Source of the DNA: Fluoribacter dumoffii NY 23
Lineage (GTDB): Bacteria > Pseudomonadota > Gammaproteobacteria > Legionellales > Legionellaceae
Reading direction: 5' to 3'
Assembly: GCF_000236165.1 (NCBI RefSeq)
Contig: NZ_CM001373.1
Location: 1,261,006 to 1,325,005, forward strand
DNA length: 64,000 bases
Shown here one piece after another: positions 28,835 through 38,581 of the stretch. The notes under the pieces were generated by a model. The model had not been told where the DNA came from, searched no databases, and saw only the letters and a list, made by a program, of their open reading frames with translations. The stretch's first letter is position 1. Each line of letters opens with the position of its first letter. The position numbers were made by a program, and so were the translations under genes.

Positions 28835-29390
28835 TATTGTTTTAATGATATTCATTTCTTAAGGAAATATTAAGTCAAAAAAATTTTACCACTTTACCCG
28901 CAAACTGGACAAGGCGAATTTATTATTTAATTCCTTTTGCTTGCTTAAATGACGTAAATTATTGATAAAAAGAACAATTGCATGCTTTCTTTGTTTAAAT
29001 AGAAGAAAAAAGTACCATGTGCATTTAATTGACGGACACATCTGATTTTCTAAGGATGAATATGACCCAAAAACACACAAGCGACCTTCATTGTCATCTA
29101 AATGAACGTTTTAGTTTGGCTTTTCTTGAAAAAAACACTCACAAAGCAAATTGAATTGGCATCTAGAAATAGATGCCCCATGAAGTGACAGCGATTTACC
29201 AGAATGTAAGTGCTCCCTAGCCCCTGGTACCGATGAGGAAACTATTTTGACAGCCTCAGCCAAACCGAATTAGCCAGATTTCTGGGATTTTTTACAAATA
29301 AGGCACAATTGTGCATGGAAAGTCATTCTTCAGATAGTCCGGGTGGTATGAGAAGTTTCTGGCTGCACCCCGATTATATTATGTAGAGGA
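28835..29390. other. Long intergenic region with hairpins, no confident gene
   Basis: About 550 bp between the A-type carrier gene and the fis promoter. A minus-strand frame at 28886-29080 has no ribosome site or recognisable motif. A plus-strand 30-codon frame (29062-29154) does have AAGGA before its ATG. Just after it is a perfect 8-bp hairpin with a GAAA tetraloop (GGCATCTA-GAAA-TAGATGCC, 29158-29177). CCAGAA (about 29200) can pair with TTCTGG (about 29281) just before a run of T. GCACAATTGTGC (about 29310) is a perfect palindrome. A small RNA is possible but not identified. Confidence 0.35.
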
Positions 29391-29756
29391 CTAATCTACT
29401 GTGAAGCTTTCTCCACATCCACATTGGCCGGTCTGGTTAGGATTATTAAACACAAATTTATAATTTAATCCCTGCTTGACATAATCTACACTCATATTTT
29501 TCAGGAAAGAATAACTGGATTTATCAATACAAACCACATAGTTTTCACTCAAAGGGAGTACTAAATCAGTCTCTTGAGGCGCAAGTACATAATCCACCAC
29601 ATAAGATAAACCAGAACAGCCAGTTTTTTTTATCGATAAACGAATTCCAGTGTAATCAGGATTTTTTTGTAAATAAGACACCACGTGTTTTACTGCTGCC
29701 TCAGTAAAACTGATTTCAGGTACTGCGCTATCTACATGATGCATTACCACACTCAT
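29391..29756 (-). CDS. A-type iron-sulfur carrier (IscA/SufA/ErpA family)
   Basis: A 121-residue HesB-like protein with the three conserved cysteines: one in KKTGCSGLSY and two in QCGCGESF. It passes clusters to target proteins. I set the start at 29756, where AGAGG precedes ATG; an in-frame start at 29780 overlaps the scaffold gene. It is last in trmJ-iscS-iscU-like-iscA-like. Whether it is IscA or ErpA by descent cannot be decided here, so no symbol is given. Confidence 0.88.
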   Translation of the reverse strand: MSVVMHHVDSAVPEISFTEAAVKHVVSYLQKNPDYTGIRLSIKKTGCSGLSYVVDYVLAPQETDLVLPLSENYVVCIDKSSYSFLKNMSVDYVKQGLNYKFVFNNPNQTGQCGCGESFTVD

Positions 29757-29766
29757 TATGTACCTC

Positions 29767-30165
29767 TCAATTAAATTCAAATATTTTATTTATTAAAAGC
29801 AAAGCTTCTTTATAAACATCAATAATTCTTAATGCAACAGGATACTGGGCAATAGGAATATCCAATTCTTTAATAATAAGCTGGTAATCAATTGGGGGCA
29901 CACTATTTATAGCCTGCCCTTCCAGCAGTCTGCATAACCATTCCAAGCTTGCAATTACATAAGGATTGCTATTAGTTTTGAAACATGCCCGTACAATCGT
30001 ACCCTGTGAATTACATTGCATGTAAAACTCAATAGTCCCCTGACCTTTTTGGGTGTTTTTAACAGTTATCGAAAATTGATCAGTCAAATTAACAACACCG
30101 ACATGCCTGGGTGAAAAAAAATAATCCTGGACAGTTCTATTATACATTACAGTTCTATTATACAT
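29767..30165 (-). CDS. IscU-like scaffold lacking the ligand cysteines
   Basis: A 132-residue NifU N-terminal/IscU-like protein in the usual iscU position. The backbone aligns (VQDYFFSPRHVGVV with VIDHYENPRNVG; IVRACFKTNSNPYVIAS with IEDARFKTYGCGSAIAS). All three cluster ligands are gone: the GAPACGD site reads NTQKGQG, YGCGS reads NSNPY, and IHCS reads YPVAL. Its own cysteines (51, 61, 78) sit elsewhere. It is unlikely to assemble clusters like IscU. The first 12 residues are a duplicated MYNRTV. Neither of the two possible starts (30165, 30147) has a good ribosome site. Confidence 0.75.
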   Translation of the reverse strand: MYNRTVMYNRTVQDYFFSPRHVGVVNLTDQFSITVKNTQKGQGTIEFYMQCNSQGTIVRACFKTNSNPYVIASLEWLCRLLEGQAINSVPPIDYQLIIKELDIPIAQYPVALRIIDVYKEALLLINKIFEFN

Positions 30166-30166
30166 T
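30131..30166. repeat. Tandem 18-bp duplication of a start-codon region
   Basis: acagttctattatacatt occurs twice in direct succession (30131-30148 and 30149-30166). Each copy contains an ATG (minus strand) for the IscU-like gene, so the protein begins MYNRTVMYNRTV or, from the inner ATG, MYNRTV. Confidence 0.95.
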
Positions 30167-30175
30167 ATATATACA

Positions 30176-31348
30176 TTAAAGCGGCGATATTTCTCGCAAT
30201 CGAGTTACTTGCGTGCAAATAACCTTAATCGCGTGCTCCACTTCCTCTTCTTTCGTAAAACGCCCTATAGATAATCTTATACTATTTTGGGCAAGCTCAT
30301 CACTCAATCCTATTTCTCTCAGTACATATGAAGGTTGAATACTGGCAGAACTACAGGCCGAGGTAGACGAAACAGCAAGTTCATTCAACGCTAATAATAA
30401 AGAATCTCCGTCTAATCCAGCAAAACTGATATTCAGATTACCGGCGATTCGTTTTTGTTTGTCGCCATTCAACTGTATGCCTGGCAGATGTTTAATACCA
30501 TCCCACAGATAGTGCCGATATTTTAAAAGTCGAGACTGTTCCACTTCGCGCACGCTTTCTGCTAATGCAAACGCTTCTCCCATACCCACAATTTGATGGG
30601 TGGCGAGGGTTCCTGAACGTAAGCCTCCCTCATGGCCACCGCCAAAACTTTGAGGTTGGAGACGAATTCGGGGTTTGTGCCTGACATAAAGGGCGCCAAT
30701 ACCTTTTGGCCCATAGTTCTTGTGTGCGGAAAAGGACATTAGATCTACAGAAAGCTGGGTCAAATCAATAGGAAGTTTTCCAGCGCTTTGTGCTGCATCC
30801 ACATGAAAAATGATCCCTTTATCGCGTAAAAGAGTGCCAATCGCCCCTATATCCTGTATCACTCCAATTTCGTTGTTTACATGCATTATGGAAACTAAAA
30901 TGGTATCAGGTCTTAGTACCTCAACCAAGCGTTCCAAATTCAGCAAACCATTCGGTTCGGGACGTAAGTAGGTAACTGTGAATCCATCTTTTTCTAAACG
31001 GTTAAAACTATCAAGCACCGCTTTATGCTCCGTACTCATAGTCACCAAATGTTTTCCTTTATTCTGGTAGAAATGAGCTGCACCAATTATCGCCAGGTTA
31101 TTTGCTTCTGTAGCCCCTGAAGTAAAAACTATATCTTGGGCTGATGCATGAATTGATTGCGCAACTTGGGTACGGGCCTGCTCCACCGCAAGCGCCGCGA
31201 CTCTCCCAAATTCGTGAGTTGTAGACGAAGGATTACCAAAATCACCATCAGGCCCCAAATAGCGAATCATTCGCTCCACAACAAGTGGGTCAACCGGGGT
31301 GGTGGCCATATAATCAAAATAGATAGGTATTTTAACTATCGCCTTCAC
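30176..31348 (-). CDS. iscS: Cysteine desulfurase IscS
   Basis: A 390-residue PLP enzyme that takes sulfur from cysteine for Fe-S and tRNA modification. It shows the PLP-lysine region [18 protein letters not shown], the mobile-loop cysteine in [10 protein letters not shown] and the group I layout [12 protein letters not shown]. The start is GTG 31348, after AAGGAG, inside the 3' end of trmJ (17-base overlap). No iscR-type regulator precedes it. Confidence 0.95.
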   Translation of the reverse strand: MKAIVKIPIYFDYMATTPVDPLVVERMIRYLGPDGDFGNPSSTTHEFGRVAALAVEQARTQVAQSIHASAQDIVFTSGATEANNLAIIGAAHFYQNKGKHLVTMSTEHKAVLDSFNRLEKDGFTVTYLRPEPNGLLNLERLVEVLRPDTILVSIMHVNNEIGVIQDIGAIGTLLRDKGIIFHVDAAQSAGKLPIDLTQLSVDLMSFSAHKNYGPKGIGALYVRHKPRIRLQPQSFGGGHEGGLRSGTLATHQIVGMGEAFALAESVREVEQSRLLKYRHYLWDGIKHLPGIQLNGDKQKRIAGNLNISFAGLDGDSLLLALNELAVSSTSACSSASIQPSYVLREIGLSDELAQNSIRLSIGRFTKEEEVEHAIKVICTQVTRLREISPL

Positions 31349-32087
31349 TTACTTCTCCTTTACGTGCCCATTCCAAGGATTTTTGTACCTGACTTAACAT
31401 TCCGCGTAGCAGGTTAACTTCTGTTTTTTCCAGGTTTATGCGATTAAATAACCGCCGTACTCTCTGCATCAAACGTCTTGGATTTGAAGCTTTTAAAAAC
31501 TGAATTTGAATAAATACTTCCCTTAAATGTTCATAAAACTGCTCGATTTCATCTGCTGCAGCATATTCATCTTGTCGCAAGGACACTTCAGCCTTGGGGG
31601 CTAACATTTTCATGCGTAATTCATAAGCTATAATCTGTACAGCCTGCGCCAGATTAAGCGAGCTGTATTCCGGATTACTGGGAATATGAATGTGATAATG
31701 ACATTTTAGCAGTTCTTCGTTAGTAAGTCCGGCATGTTCCCTTCCAAAAACTATAGCAATTTGAGTACGATCTGCTTGCTGGCTAATTAAATCAGCACAA
31801 GAAGATGGAGTTAAGCCTGGTAAAGAAAGCCCCCTGGGCCGTGCGCTGGTACCTAAAATAAGCTGACAACCGATTAAAGCCTCATCCAAAGTTTCAGTGA
31901 CAACTGCGCGCTCCAAAACATCATCAGCACCCGCTGCCATTTCTTTTGCCTTATAATCTGGAAAAGATTTGGGATTGACTAAATAAAGTGAATTTAATCC
32001 CATTGTTTTCATTGCCCTGGCAGCTGAGCCTATATTTCCAGGATGGGAGGTTGCTACTAAAATAATACGTATTGAATTTAAACTCAT
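31332..32087 (-). CDS. trmJ: tRNA (cytidine/uridine-32-2'-O)-methyltransferase TrmJ
   Basis: A 251-residue SPOUT methyltransferase for position 32 of tRNAs. Family segments: [20 protein letters not shown] at the N-terminus, [18 protein letters not shown], and [17 protein letters not shown] in the knot. The C-terminal dimerisation extension is present. It is first in the isc operon here; in enterics trmJ also neighbours isc genes and suhB, as it does here. Confidence 0.94.
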   Translation of the reverse strand: MSLNSIRIILVATSHPGNIGSAARAMKTMGLNSLYLVNPKSFPDYKAKEMAAGADDVLERAVVTETLDEALIGCQLILGTSARPRGLSLPGLTPSSCADLISQQADRTQIAIVFGREHAGLTNEELLKCHYHIHIPSNPEYSSLNLAQAVQIIAYELRMKMLAPKAEVSLRQDEYAAADEIEQFYEHLREVFIQIQFLKASNPRRLMQRVRRLFNRINLEKTEVNLLRGMLSQVQKSLEWARKGEVSEGDS

Positions 32088-32235
32088 AAAAAACTTTTTT
32101 AATAAAGCACAGTGAGCGCTATATCATATCATCGAACTCTCTTTTTTACGATTTTTGCTTTTTTCATATTTCACTCTCTTTGTGCAAAAAAAATATGATA
32201 GAATCACCGGTTTTGTAGATTAAAGAGTATTATTC

Positions 32236-33021
32236 ATGGAACCCCTTTTAAATATAGCAATTAACGCAGCACGACAAGCCGGTGAAATTATAGTTCGCCA
32301 TATGGAGCAAGTGGACCGTCTCAAGATAACCGCTAAAACCAACCATGAATATTTTAGCGAAGTAGACATTAAAGCCGAACAAACAATTATTCATACAATC
32401 CATAAAGCGTATCCTGAGCATGGTATCCTTGCCGAAGAAAGTGGCATGCAAGAAGGCGATGGAGAGACAATCTGGATTATTGATCCCCTGGATGGAACTT
32501 CCAACTACCTGCACGGATTTCCTTTTTTTTCTGTTTCTATCGCGGTAAAAGTAAAAGGCAGAATAGAGCATGGGGTTATTTATGATCCTTTACGCCATGA
32601 GTGTTTTGCCGCAAGCCGTGGGCGTGGGGCACGGTTAAATGATCGTAGAATACGGGTTTCTAAACAAACCCAACTGGTGGCTTCTCTTTTAGGAACTGGA
32701 TTCCCCTCACGAGATATCAATGTAGCACAAAGATATTTACCAACTTTCGAAGCTTTATTGGGTAAATGTGCTGGAGTGAGAAGAACTGGATCAGCTGCAC
32801 TTGATTTAGCCTATGTGGCCAGTGGACGACTTGATGGATTTTGGGAGTTAGGTTTACGTCCCTGGGATATTGCTGCAGGATCTTTATTAATCAGAGAGGC
32901 AGGCGGATTAATCAGTGATTTACATGGAGGCGATGATTATCTGAAACATGGAGATATTGTTGCGGGCACCCCCAAAGTATTTAAATCCTTACTACAGACC
33001 ATCTCACCTGTTCTGAAATAA
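32236..33021 (+). CDS. suhB: Inositol monophosphatase-family protein SuhB
   Basis: A 261-residue Mg-dependent phosphatase. Both signature motifs are present: WIIDPLDGTSNYLHGFP with the metal-binding aspartates, and LRPWDIAAGSLLIREAGG. In E. coli SuhB also joins the rRNA antitermination complex. It is divergent from trmJ, and the 148 bp between them carries both promoters. Confidence 0.94.
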   Translation: MEPLLNIAINAARQAGEIIVRHMEQVDRLKITAKTNHEYFSEVDIKAEQTIIHTIHKAYPEHGILAEESGMQEGDGETIWIIDPLDGTSNYLHGFPFFSVSIAVKVKGRIEHGVIYDPLRHECFAASRGRGARLNDRRIRVSKQTQLVASLLGTGFPSRDINVAQRYLPTFEALLGKCAGVRRTGSAALDLAYVASGRLDGFWELGLRPWDIAAGSLLIREAGGLISDLHGGDDYLKHGDIVAGTPKVFKSLLQTISPVLK

Positions 33022-33032
33022 GAAGAGCAACC

Positions 33033-33068
33033 ACTCCCATCCCAGGCAATCGCCGAAGGAATGGGAGT
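33033..33068 (+). terminator. Possible suhB terminator
   Basis: ACTCCCAT (33033-33040) pairs with ATGGGAGT (33061-33068), 11 bp after the suhB stop. No clear T-run follows. Confidence 0.4.
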
Positions 33069-33133
33069 AGTCTAATGCATCCATTACCATTCCTACCTCA
33101 CTTGAAACTTCAATTATCCCATTTAAGATTTGT

Positions 33134-33153
33134 ATTCCCGCCTTGGCGGGAAT
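33134..33153. repeat. REP-like palindrome ATTCCCGCC-TT-GGCGGGAAT
   Basis: A perfect 9-bp inverted repeat with a two-base centre, GC-rich inside AT-rich spacer DNA between the convergent suhB and sppA genes. This is typical of dispersed extragenic palindromes; only one copy lies in the window. Confidence 0.55.
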
Positions 33154-33227
33154 TACAGATGCAGTGAGACTCATTAATACAGCTTTTATAAAAAACTCCG
33201 AGATTTATTTTTTTATTAAACTTACCC

Positions 33228-34181
33228 TTATTTAAATCCTTGTTTTGCCCCAAAACTTAAAGGAAGTTCGTCAGCCAGGGCAGTACCCAGATTCTTGGTC
33301 ACCCGGTCAAAAAGATTTTGCTTGTGGGTATAATCAACAACCTCAGGAATTTGGATTATCTCACGCGCTAACTGTCCACTGCTCGCAAAACCATCGATTA
33401 ACCCCATAGATAAGGCTTGTTCACCAGTCCAAAAAAGTCCCGAGAATGTTTCATCGTCTATGTGTAATCGGCTTCCTCGCCCTTCTTTAACTCGATTGAT
33501 AAATTGCTTATGAACCTGATCCAGCATCTCTTGCAGCTTTTGTTTTGCAAAATCTGTTTCAGGAGAGAACGGATCGAGAAATGATTTATTCACCCCCGAT
33601 GTTTGGAGTCTACGTGAAACCCCAATTTTGTTAATCAAGTCAACAAAACCAAAGCCATTATATAAAACACCTATAGAACCCACCATACTCGCAGGGCTGG
33701 CATAAATGGTTTCCGCTGCAACCGCAACATAATATGCAGCAGAAGCGCATGCATCCACACAAACAGAATAAATTTTAATGTCGGGATATTTTTTTTGATA
33801 AAATTTTATAATATTGTACATGTACTCCGCTTGTACGGGGCTGCCGCCAGGACTGTTAATACGAATAATCAATGCTTTTAAGCCCGAATTTTTATAAGCA
33901 GCGTCCACCCCTTTGGCAAAGTCATCTGCATTGGCTTTAGCTTCTGACATTTCACCAATCAGATCTACTACACCGACATGAGGTTTGATATTAGTGCCGG
34001 TATCGTCACTGGCACTGATTGACACTCGATAGACTATAAATGCAATAATAAGTAAATAAATTACCCGCATCACCCATTTCCATCGACGCCTTCGTTTTGA
34101 CTCCTTCATGTAATCAATGATGATTTGATTCAGCAAAGTTTGAGAGTCTGGAGTAGAATTAGAAGAATGGTCACTTGTCAT
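33228..34181 (-). CDS. sppA: Signal peptide peptidase SppA-type (S49) protease
   Basis: A 317-residue single-domain S49 serine protease of the short SppA type. One membrane helix lies at residues about 37-57 (VMRVIYLLIIAFIVYRV). The ClpP-like core has RINSPGGSPVQAEY, the catalytic Ser in CASAAYYVA, VGSIGVLYNGFGF, and a likely general-base Lys in SGVNKSF. It cuts leftover signal peptides at the membrane. It is divergent from clpB. Confidence 0.85.
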   Translation of the reverse strand: MTSDHSSNSTPDSQTLLNQIIIDYMKESKRRRRWKWVMRVIYLLIIAFIVYRVSISASDDTGTNIKPHVGVVDLIGEMSEAKANADDFAKGVDAAYKNSGLKALIIRINSPGGSPVQAEYMYNIIKFYQKKYPDIKIYSVCVDACASAAYYVAVAAETIYASPASMVGSIGVLYNGFGFVDLINKIGVSRRLQTSGVNKSFLDPFSPETDFAKQKLQEMLDQVHKQFINRVKEGRGSRLHIDDETFSGLFWTGEQALSMGLIDGFASSGQLAREIIQIPEVVDYTHKQNLFDRVTKNLGTALADELPLSFGAKQGFK

Positions 34182-34190
34182 AATTCATCA

Positions 34191-34218
34191 CTTGAAATAA
34201 TTAAAATAACCCTCATTT
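34191..34218 (+). promoter_or_regulatory. Heat-shock (sigma-32) promoter of clpB
   Basis: CTTGAAA (34191-34197), 13 bases, then CCTCATTT (34211-34218). This matches the RpoH consensus CTTGAAA-N13-15-CCCCATNT at all but one defined position. The predicted 5' leader is about 40 bases. Confidence 0.75.
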
Positions 34219-34264
34219 TACGGTAGATACAAGAAAATTAACACCCATTAAAAGGTTATATATC

Positions 34265-36841
34265 ATGAGAATGGATAAACTAACATCAAAGTTTCAAATA
34301 GCCTTAGCAGATGCCCAATCATTAGCTTTAGGAAGAGACAATGGATTTATAGAACCTGAACACCTAATGAAGGCCCTTCTCGATCAACAAGGAGGAAGCT
34401 GCAGACCTTTGCTCAGTAAGGCAGGAGTGAACATCCCCTTGTTAAGGACCCTTTTAGATCAAGCCTTGGACAAGCTCCCGAAAGTATCCGGGATGGGAGG
34501 CGATATCCACATTTCCAATAGCTTGAACCGATTGTTAAATGTTACCGACAAGCTCTCTCAACAAAAAAAGGATAATTTCATCTCCAGTGAACTTTTTATA
34601 TTAGCAGCCATAACCGAAGAAGGAAGTCTTTCCCGCATTCTCAAGCAAGCAGGTGGTGATGTTAAAGCAATTGAAAATGCAATTCAGGAATTAAGAGGCG
34701 GAGAAACCATTAATGATCCAAATGCTGAAGAGCAACGACAGGCTTTGGAAAAATATACGCTGGACTTAACCGCCCGTGCAGAACAGGGCAAACTGGACCC
34801 CGTGATTGGCCGTGATGATGAAATCCGAAGAACCGTTCAAGTCTTACAAAGACGCACTAAAAATAATCCTGTTTTGATTGGAGAACCTGGGGTAGGTAAA
34901 ACTGCAATTGTTGAAGGATTGGCGCAACGTATTATTAATGGTGAAGTTCCAGAAGGCTTAAAGAACAAACGTCTGCTTTCCCTGGATATGGGCGCCTTGA
35001 TTGCCGGTGCAAAATACCGTGGTGAATTTGAAGAACGCCTTAAAGCAGTACTCAATGATTTAGCCAAACAGGAAGGACAAATAATTCTTTTTATTGATGA
35101 ATTACATACCATGGTGGGTGCTGGAAAAGCAGAAGGTGCGATGGATGCCGGAAATATGCTTAAGCCTGCCTTAGCACGTGGGGAACTTCATTGCATCGGT
35201 GCCACTACCCTGGATGAATACCGTCAATACATCGAAAAAGACGCAGCCCTAGAGCGGCGTTTCCAAAAAGTATTGGTTGATGAACCCAGTGTCGAAGATA
35301 CAATTGCTATTCTTCGGGGTTTAAAAGAACGTTATGAAGTGCATCACGGCGTTGAAATCACCGATCCAGCCATAGTGGCAGCTGCTACCCTTTCGCATCG
35401 ATATATTACCGACAGACAACTTCCTGATAAAGCAATTGATTTAATTGATGAAGCAGGCAGCCTGATTCGGATGGAAATTGATTCAAAACCAGAGAGCATG
35501 GATAAATTGGAACGACGTTTGATTCAACTGAAAATCGAACGTGAAGCCCTTAAGAAAGAGCATGATGAAGCCTCTAAAAAACGGCTGGAAGATTTGGAAC
35601 ATACCATTGAGGAATTGGAACATAACTATTCTGATTTGGAAGAGGTATGGAAAGCTGAGAAAGCAACCATGCAGGGTGCTACCCAAATAAAAGAGTCTTT
35701 GGAGCAGGCTAAACTTGAAATGGAAACTGCGCGTCGTGCCGGAGATCTTAGTCGTATGTCTGAATTGCAATACGGACGTATTCCCGAACTTGAAAAACGA
35801 TTAGCCCAAGTAGCTGAAGTAGAATCCCATGAGAACAAATTAGTTCGTAATAAGGTAACAGAAGATGAAGTTGCAGAAGTAGTCTCCAAATGGACTGGCA
35901 TACCTGTTGCCAAAATGATGGAAGGTGAAAAAGAAAAACTACTGCGTATGGAAGAAGTGCTGCATAATCGTCTCATAGGACAAAATGAAGCAATTGATGC
36001 AGTATCCAATTCGATCCGCCGCTCACGTGCAGGTTTATCAGATCCGAATCGGCCTATAGGATCATTTTTGTTTTTAGGTCCTACTGGAGTAGGTAAGACT
36101 GAATTATGCAAGGCATTGGCTTCATTTCTCTTTGATACTGAAGAAGCTATGGTACGTATCGACATGTCCGAATTTATGGAAAAACATTCAGTAGCCCGTC
36201 TAATAGGAGCTCCTCCAGGATATGTAGGTTACGAAGAAGGCGGATATTTGACAGAAGCGGTACGCCGTAGACCCTACTCTGTAATTTTACTTGACGAAGT
36301 AGAAAAAGCACATGCCGATGTGTTCAATATACTTTTACAAGTCATGGACGATGGCCGCTTGACGGATGGCCAAGGACGTACTGTTGATTTTCGTAACACA
36401 ATCATTGTCATGACCTCAAATCTCGGCTCTAATTTGATACAGGAAATGGGTAATAAATTCAAATACGAGCAAATTAAAGATGCAGTTATGGAAATGGTCC
36501 GTCAGCACTTCCGTCCAGAATTTATTAACCGCATTGATGATACGGTAGTTTTCCATTCTCTTGAAAAAGATCAAATCGCAAAAATTGCTGCGATCCAAAT
36601 CAGCTATTTGCAAAAACGTCTAAAGCAACAAGATATACACCTGGAAGTAACCAAGGAAGCTTTGACGCATTTAGCAGATGCGGGCTTTGATCCTGTCTAT
36701 GGCGCACGGCCTTTAAAACGCACCATTCAACAGCAAGTAGAAAATCCACTGGCGCAGGATATATTGAAAGGGAAATTCAAATCAGGTGAAACCATTAAAG
36801 TGGCTTATAAGGATGGGGAGATGAAATTCACCACCCACTAA
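34265..36841 (+). CDS. clpB: Disaggregating chaperone ClpB
   Basis: An 858-residue Hsp100 AAA+ ATPase that works with DnaK to dissolve aggregates. It has the N-terminal Clp-N domain ([18 protein letters not shown]), NBD1 with [13 protein letters not shown] and [12 protein letters not shown], the long middle coiled coil (residues about 410-525), and NBD2 with [14 protein letters not shown] and LLDEVEKAH. It is close to E. coli ClpB along its full length. A sigma-32 promoter precedes it. Confidence 0.98.
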   Translation: MRMDKLTSKFQIALADAQSLALGRDNGFIEPEHLMKALLDQQGGSCRPLLSKAGVNIPLLRTLLDQALDKLPKVSGMGGDIHISNSLNRLLNVTDKLSQQKKDNFISSELFILAAITEEGSLSRILKQAGGDVKAIENAIQELRGGETINDPNAEEQRQALEKYTLDLTARAEQGKLDPVIGRDDEIRRTVQVLQRRTKNNPVLIGEPGVGKTAIVEGLAQRIINGEVPEGLKNKRLLSLDMGALIAGAKYRGEFEERLKAVLNDLAKQEGQIILFIDELHTMVGAGKAEGAMDAGNMLKPALARGELHCIGATTLDEYRQYIEKDAALERRFQKVLVDEPSVEDTIAILRGLKERYEVHHGVEITDPAIVAAATLSHRYITDRQLPDKAIDLIDEAGSLIRMEIDSKPESMDKLERRLIQLKIEREALKKEHDEASKKRLEDLEHTIEELEHNYSDLEEVWKAEKATMQGATQIKESLEQAKLEMETARRAGDLSRMSELQYGRIPELEKRLAQVAEVESHENKLVRNKVTEDEVAEVVSKWTGIPVAKMMEGEKEKLLRMEEVLHNRLIGQNEAIDAVSNSIRRSRAGLSDPNRPIGSFLFLGPTGVGKTELCKALASFLFDTEEAMVRIDMSEFMEKHSVARLIGAPPGYVGYEEGGYLTEAVRRRPYSVILLDEVEKAHADVFNILLQVMDDGRLTDGQGRTVDFRNTIIVMTSNLGSNLIQEMGNKFKYEQIKDAVMEMVRQHFRPEFINRIDDTVVFHSLEKDQIAKIAAIQISYLQKRLKQQDIHLEVTKEALTHLADAGFDPVYGARPLKRTIQQQVENPLAQDILKGKFKSGETIKVAYKDGEMKFTTH

Positions 36842-36855
36842 ATGCGTGACTTATT

Positions 36856-36943
36856 GTAGCCTGGGTAAAGACCTTGGAGCCAATTTAACAGGTTTAACCC
36901 TGTGGTAAATTTTTGGTTTGCGGCTCGTCTTAAACCCGGCTAC
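36856..36943. repeat. Long inverted repeat between clpB and GNAT gene
   Basis: GTAGCCTGGGTAAAGA (36856-36871) pairs imperfectly with TCTTAAACCCGGCTAC (36928-36943). A smaller hairpin (ACAGG/CCTGT) is nested inside. It sits between convergent genes and may terminate both. Similar GTAGCCTG-type inverted repeats occur at 43613-43650 and 61258-61296. Confidence 0.55.
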
Positions 36944-36946
36944 TTC

Positions 36947-37588
36947 TTATTTCGAGAGAGTTCCTACACGCTCTAACCGTTTTTGCAATCTCTGTTTCAC
37001 TGCAGGCCATTCCCCAATAAGAATGCTAAATAGAGCAGTATCCGTAATTTGCCCATTATGATGAATCATGTGTTGGCGGAGTATACCCTCTTTCGTAGCA
37101 CCTAATTTTTTTAGGGTATTGTAGTTTTTAACATTACGCGGATCGGTTGCGATTTGCACGCGGTTAATCCCCCATGTTTCAAATGCATTTTGAAATAACA
37201 GTAACAAAGACTCATGGTTATAGCGAGTACCCCATACTGAAGGAGAGAGCCAACCATAACCAATTTCCAATTTTTTATGCTGTGTATCTATCTCATAGTA
37301 AGCGCGGCTTCCGATTAATGCCTGATCTTTGAGGCGTCTTATCACATAAGTAAATTGTATTCCTTGCATCTGTTTTAACAAACAATCCGCAAACCAGGGT
37401 TCATAAAATTCCCCGTTCGCTTTACAAGGCATATAAGTCCATATTCGTCCATCATCTGCCGAAGAGCGCAAGCCTTCGTAATGCCTTGGGGCCAGGGGCT
37501 CCATTTGAATGGTATTACCGATAAGGGTTACGGGCATACAAGTACTGACTTTTGGTTTACTTTTAGGCATAATAAATAGGTCAGTCAT
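36947..37588 (-). CDS. GNAT-family N-acetyltransferase (RimJ/RimL-like)
   Basis: A 213-residue acetyltransferase of the Acetyltransf_3 type. It shows EPLAPRHYEGLRSSADD, the beta-bulge region LEIGYGWLSPSVWG, and VQIATDPRNVKNYNTLKKLGATKEG near the acetyl-CoA site. The substrate is unknown. AGAGGA precedes the ATG. Its start codon is only 23 bp from that of the divergent transporter gene. Confidence 0.8.
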   Translation of the reverse strand: MTDLFIMPKSKPKVSTCMPVTLIGNTIQMEPLAPRHYEGLRSSADDGRIWTYMPCKANGEFYEPWFADCLLKQMQGIQFTYVIRRLKDQALIGSRAYYEIDTQHKKLEIGYGWLSPSVWGTRYNHESLLLLFQNAFETWGINRVQIATDPRNVKNYNTLKKLGATKEGILRQHMIHHNGQITDTALFSILIGEWPAVKQRLQKRLERVGTLSK

Positions 37589-37611
37589 TATTGTTCCTCT
37601 AACTGGAAAAC

Positions 37612-38579
37612 ATGATCAATAAATTATTTCGTCAAATAAAACAACTATTCCAAGTTCCCGCAGACAAAATTATTTCTAACACATATAGGGTTATAGGAAT
37701 TAATGCCAATTATCAAAACACTGCAAAGGTGTATGTGAGAGTCCAGGTAACTGGGAAAGCAACAACTTTTGATAAACCGGTAAGTGAGTTGTATCAAAAT
37801 AAATGGCTGGATAAGTTTTCACGCGAAGACATTGCCCATATTGCCGCTTTGTATTCTGCAGAACAAAGCAATAACCTGGATTTAATTCAAAAATTTCCTC
37901 AACAAAGTGTTGCAAATAAATCGAGTGTTATCAGTGTTGGCATACTGTTTACTACTTTTTTAATTTTATCCAATTTAGCTGCCTTTAAAATTGCTGCCTT
38001 CGGTTCAATCAATTATGCTGCCGGGTTGATTTTTTTCCTTTGACGTATGTTTTCGATGATGTCTTGACTGAAGTATATGGTTTCAAGGTGAGCAGACGAA
38101 TTATTTGGATGGCATTATTGGCAAATACTATCGTATTTTTGGGGACATGGATTACAATTTATTTAACCCCCTCACCTTTTTGGTCTTATCAAGAAGCCTA
38201 TGCAACAGTCTACCAAGGCACTTTACGAGTTTTTCTGGCTTCAGTCATCAGTTATTTTTTTGGTGAATTCGCCAATTCAATTATTTTGGCGAAACTAAAG
38301 GTGCTGACTTCAGGGAAACGACTTTGGTTACGTGCCATTACAAGCACTATGATAGGTGTAGGTATTGATACCATCCTTTTTACTCATATAGCCTTTTTAT
38401 TTATTATTCCTTATCCAGCAATCTGGCAAATAATAGGCACAATGTATCTACTCAAAGTATTGTATGAAGTGTGTGCATTACCAATTACTTATAAGATTTC
38501 TAATTATCTGAAAAGAAAAGATAACGTCGATCACTATGATGTAAAAACCAACTTCAATCCATTTTCATTAGAGCTCTGA
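37612..38579 (+). pseudogene. VUT/YhhQ-type transporter interrupted by a -1 frameshift
   Basis: Two abutting frames together make one transporter of the VUT family (YhhQ, queuosine-precursor uptake in E. coli). The first (37612-38043) has a roughly 100-residue soluble N-terminal part and the first membrane segments, ending FKIAAFGSINYAAGLIFF. The second (from 38037) continues PLTYVFDDVLTEVYGF, the family signature, through the remaining helices. The break falls in seven T at 38030-38036; one more T would join the frames (322 residues). The interruption may be a real mutation, a sequencing error, or be bypassed by -1 slippage at T TTT TTC. Its intact paralogue follows directly. Confidence 0.75.
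38031..38037 (+). other. T TTT TTC slippery heptamer at the frame break
   Basis: In the upstream reading frame the heptamer is X XXY YYZ with codons TTT and TTC. A -1 slip leads to CCT TTG ACG TAT, exactly the downstream frame. The zero-frame stop TGA is one codon further (38041-38043). I saw no obvious stimulatory hairpin. Confidence 0.5.
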
Positions 38580-38581
38580 TA

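Noticed and set aside
28886-29080. Minus-strand frame of 64 codons
   Set aside because: No ribosome site, no recognisable motif, and a spacer-like composition.
29340-29360. LetA-like box (TGAGAAGTTTCTGG)
   Set aside because: It differs at two positions from TNAGAAATTTCTNA and no RsmY/RsmZ-like RNA with repeated GGA loops follows.
35626-36165. 179-codon minus-strand frame inside clpB
   Set aside because: Its length reflects the codon bias of clpB on the other strand; no motif or start signal is seen.
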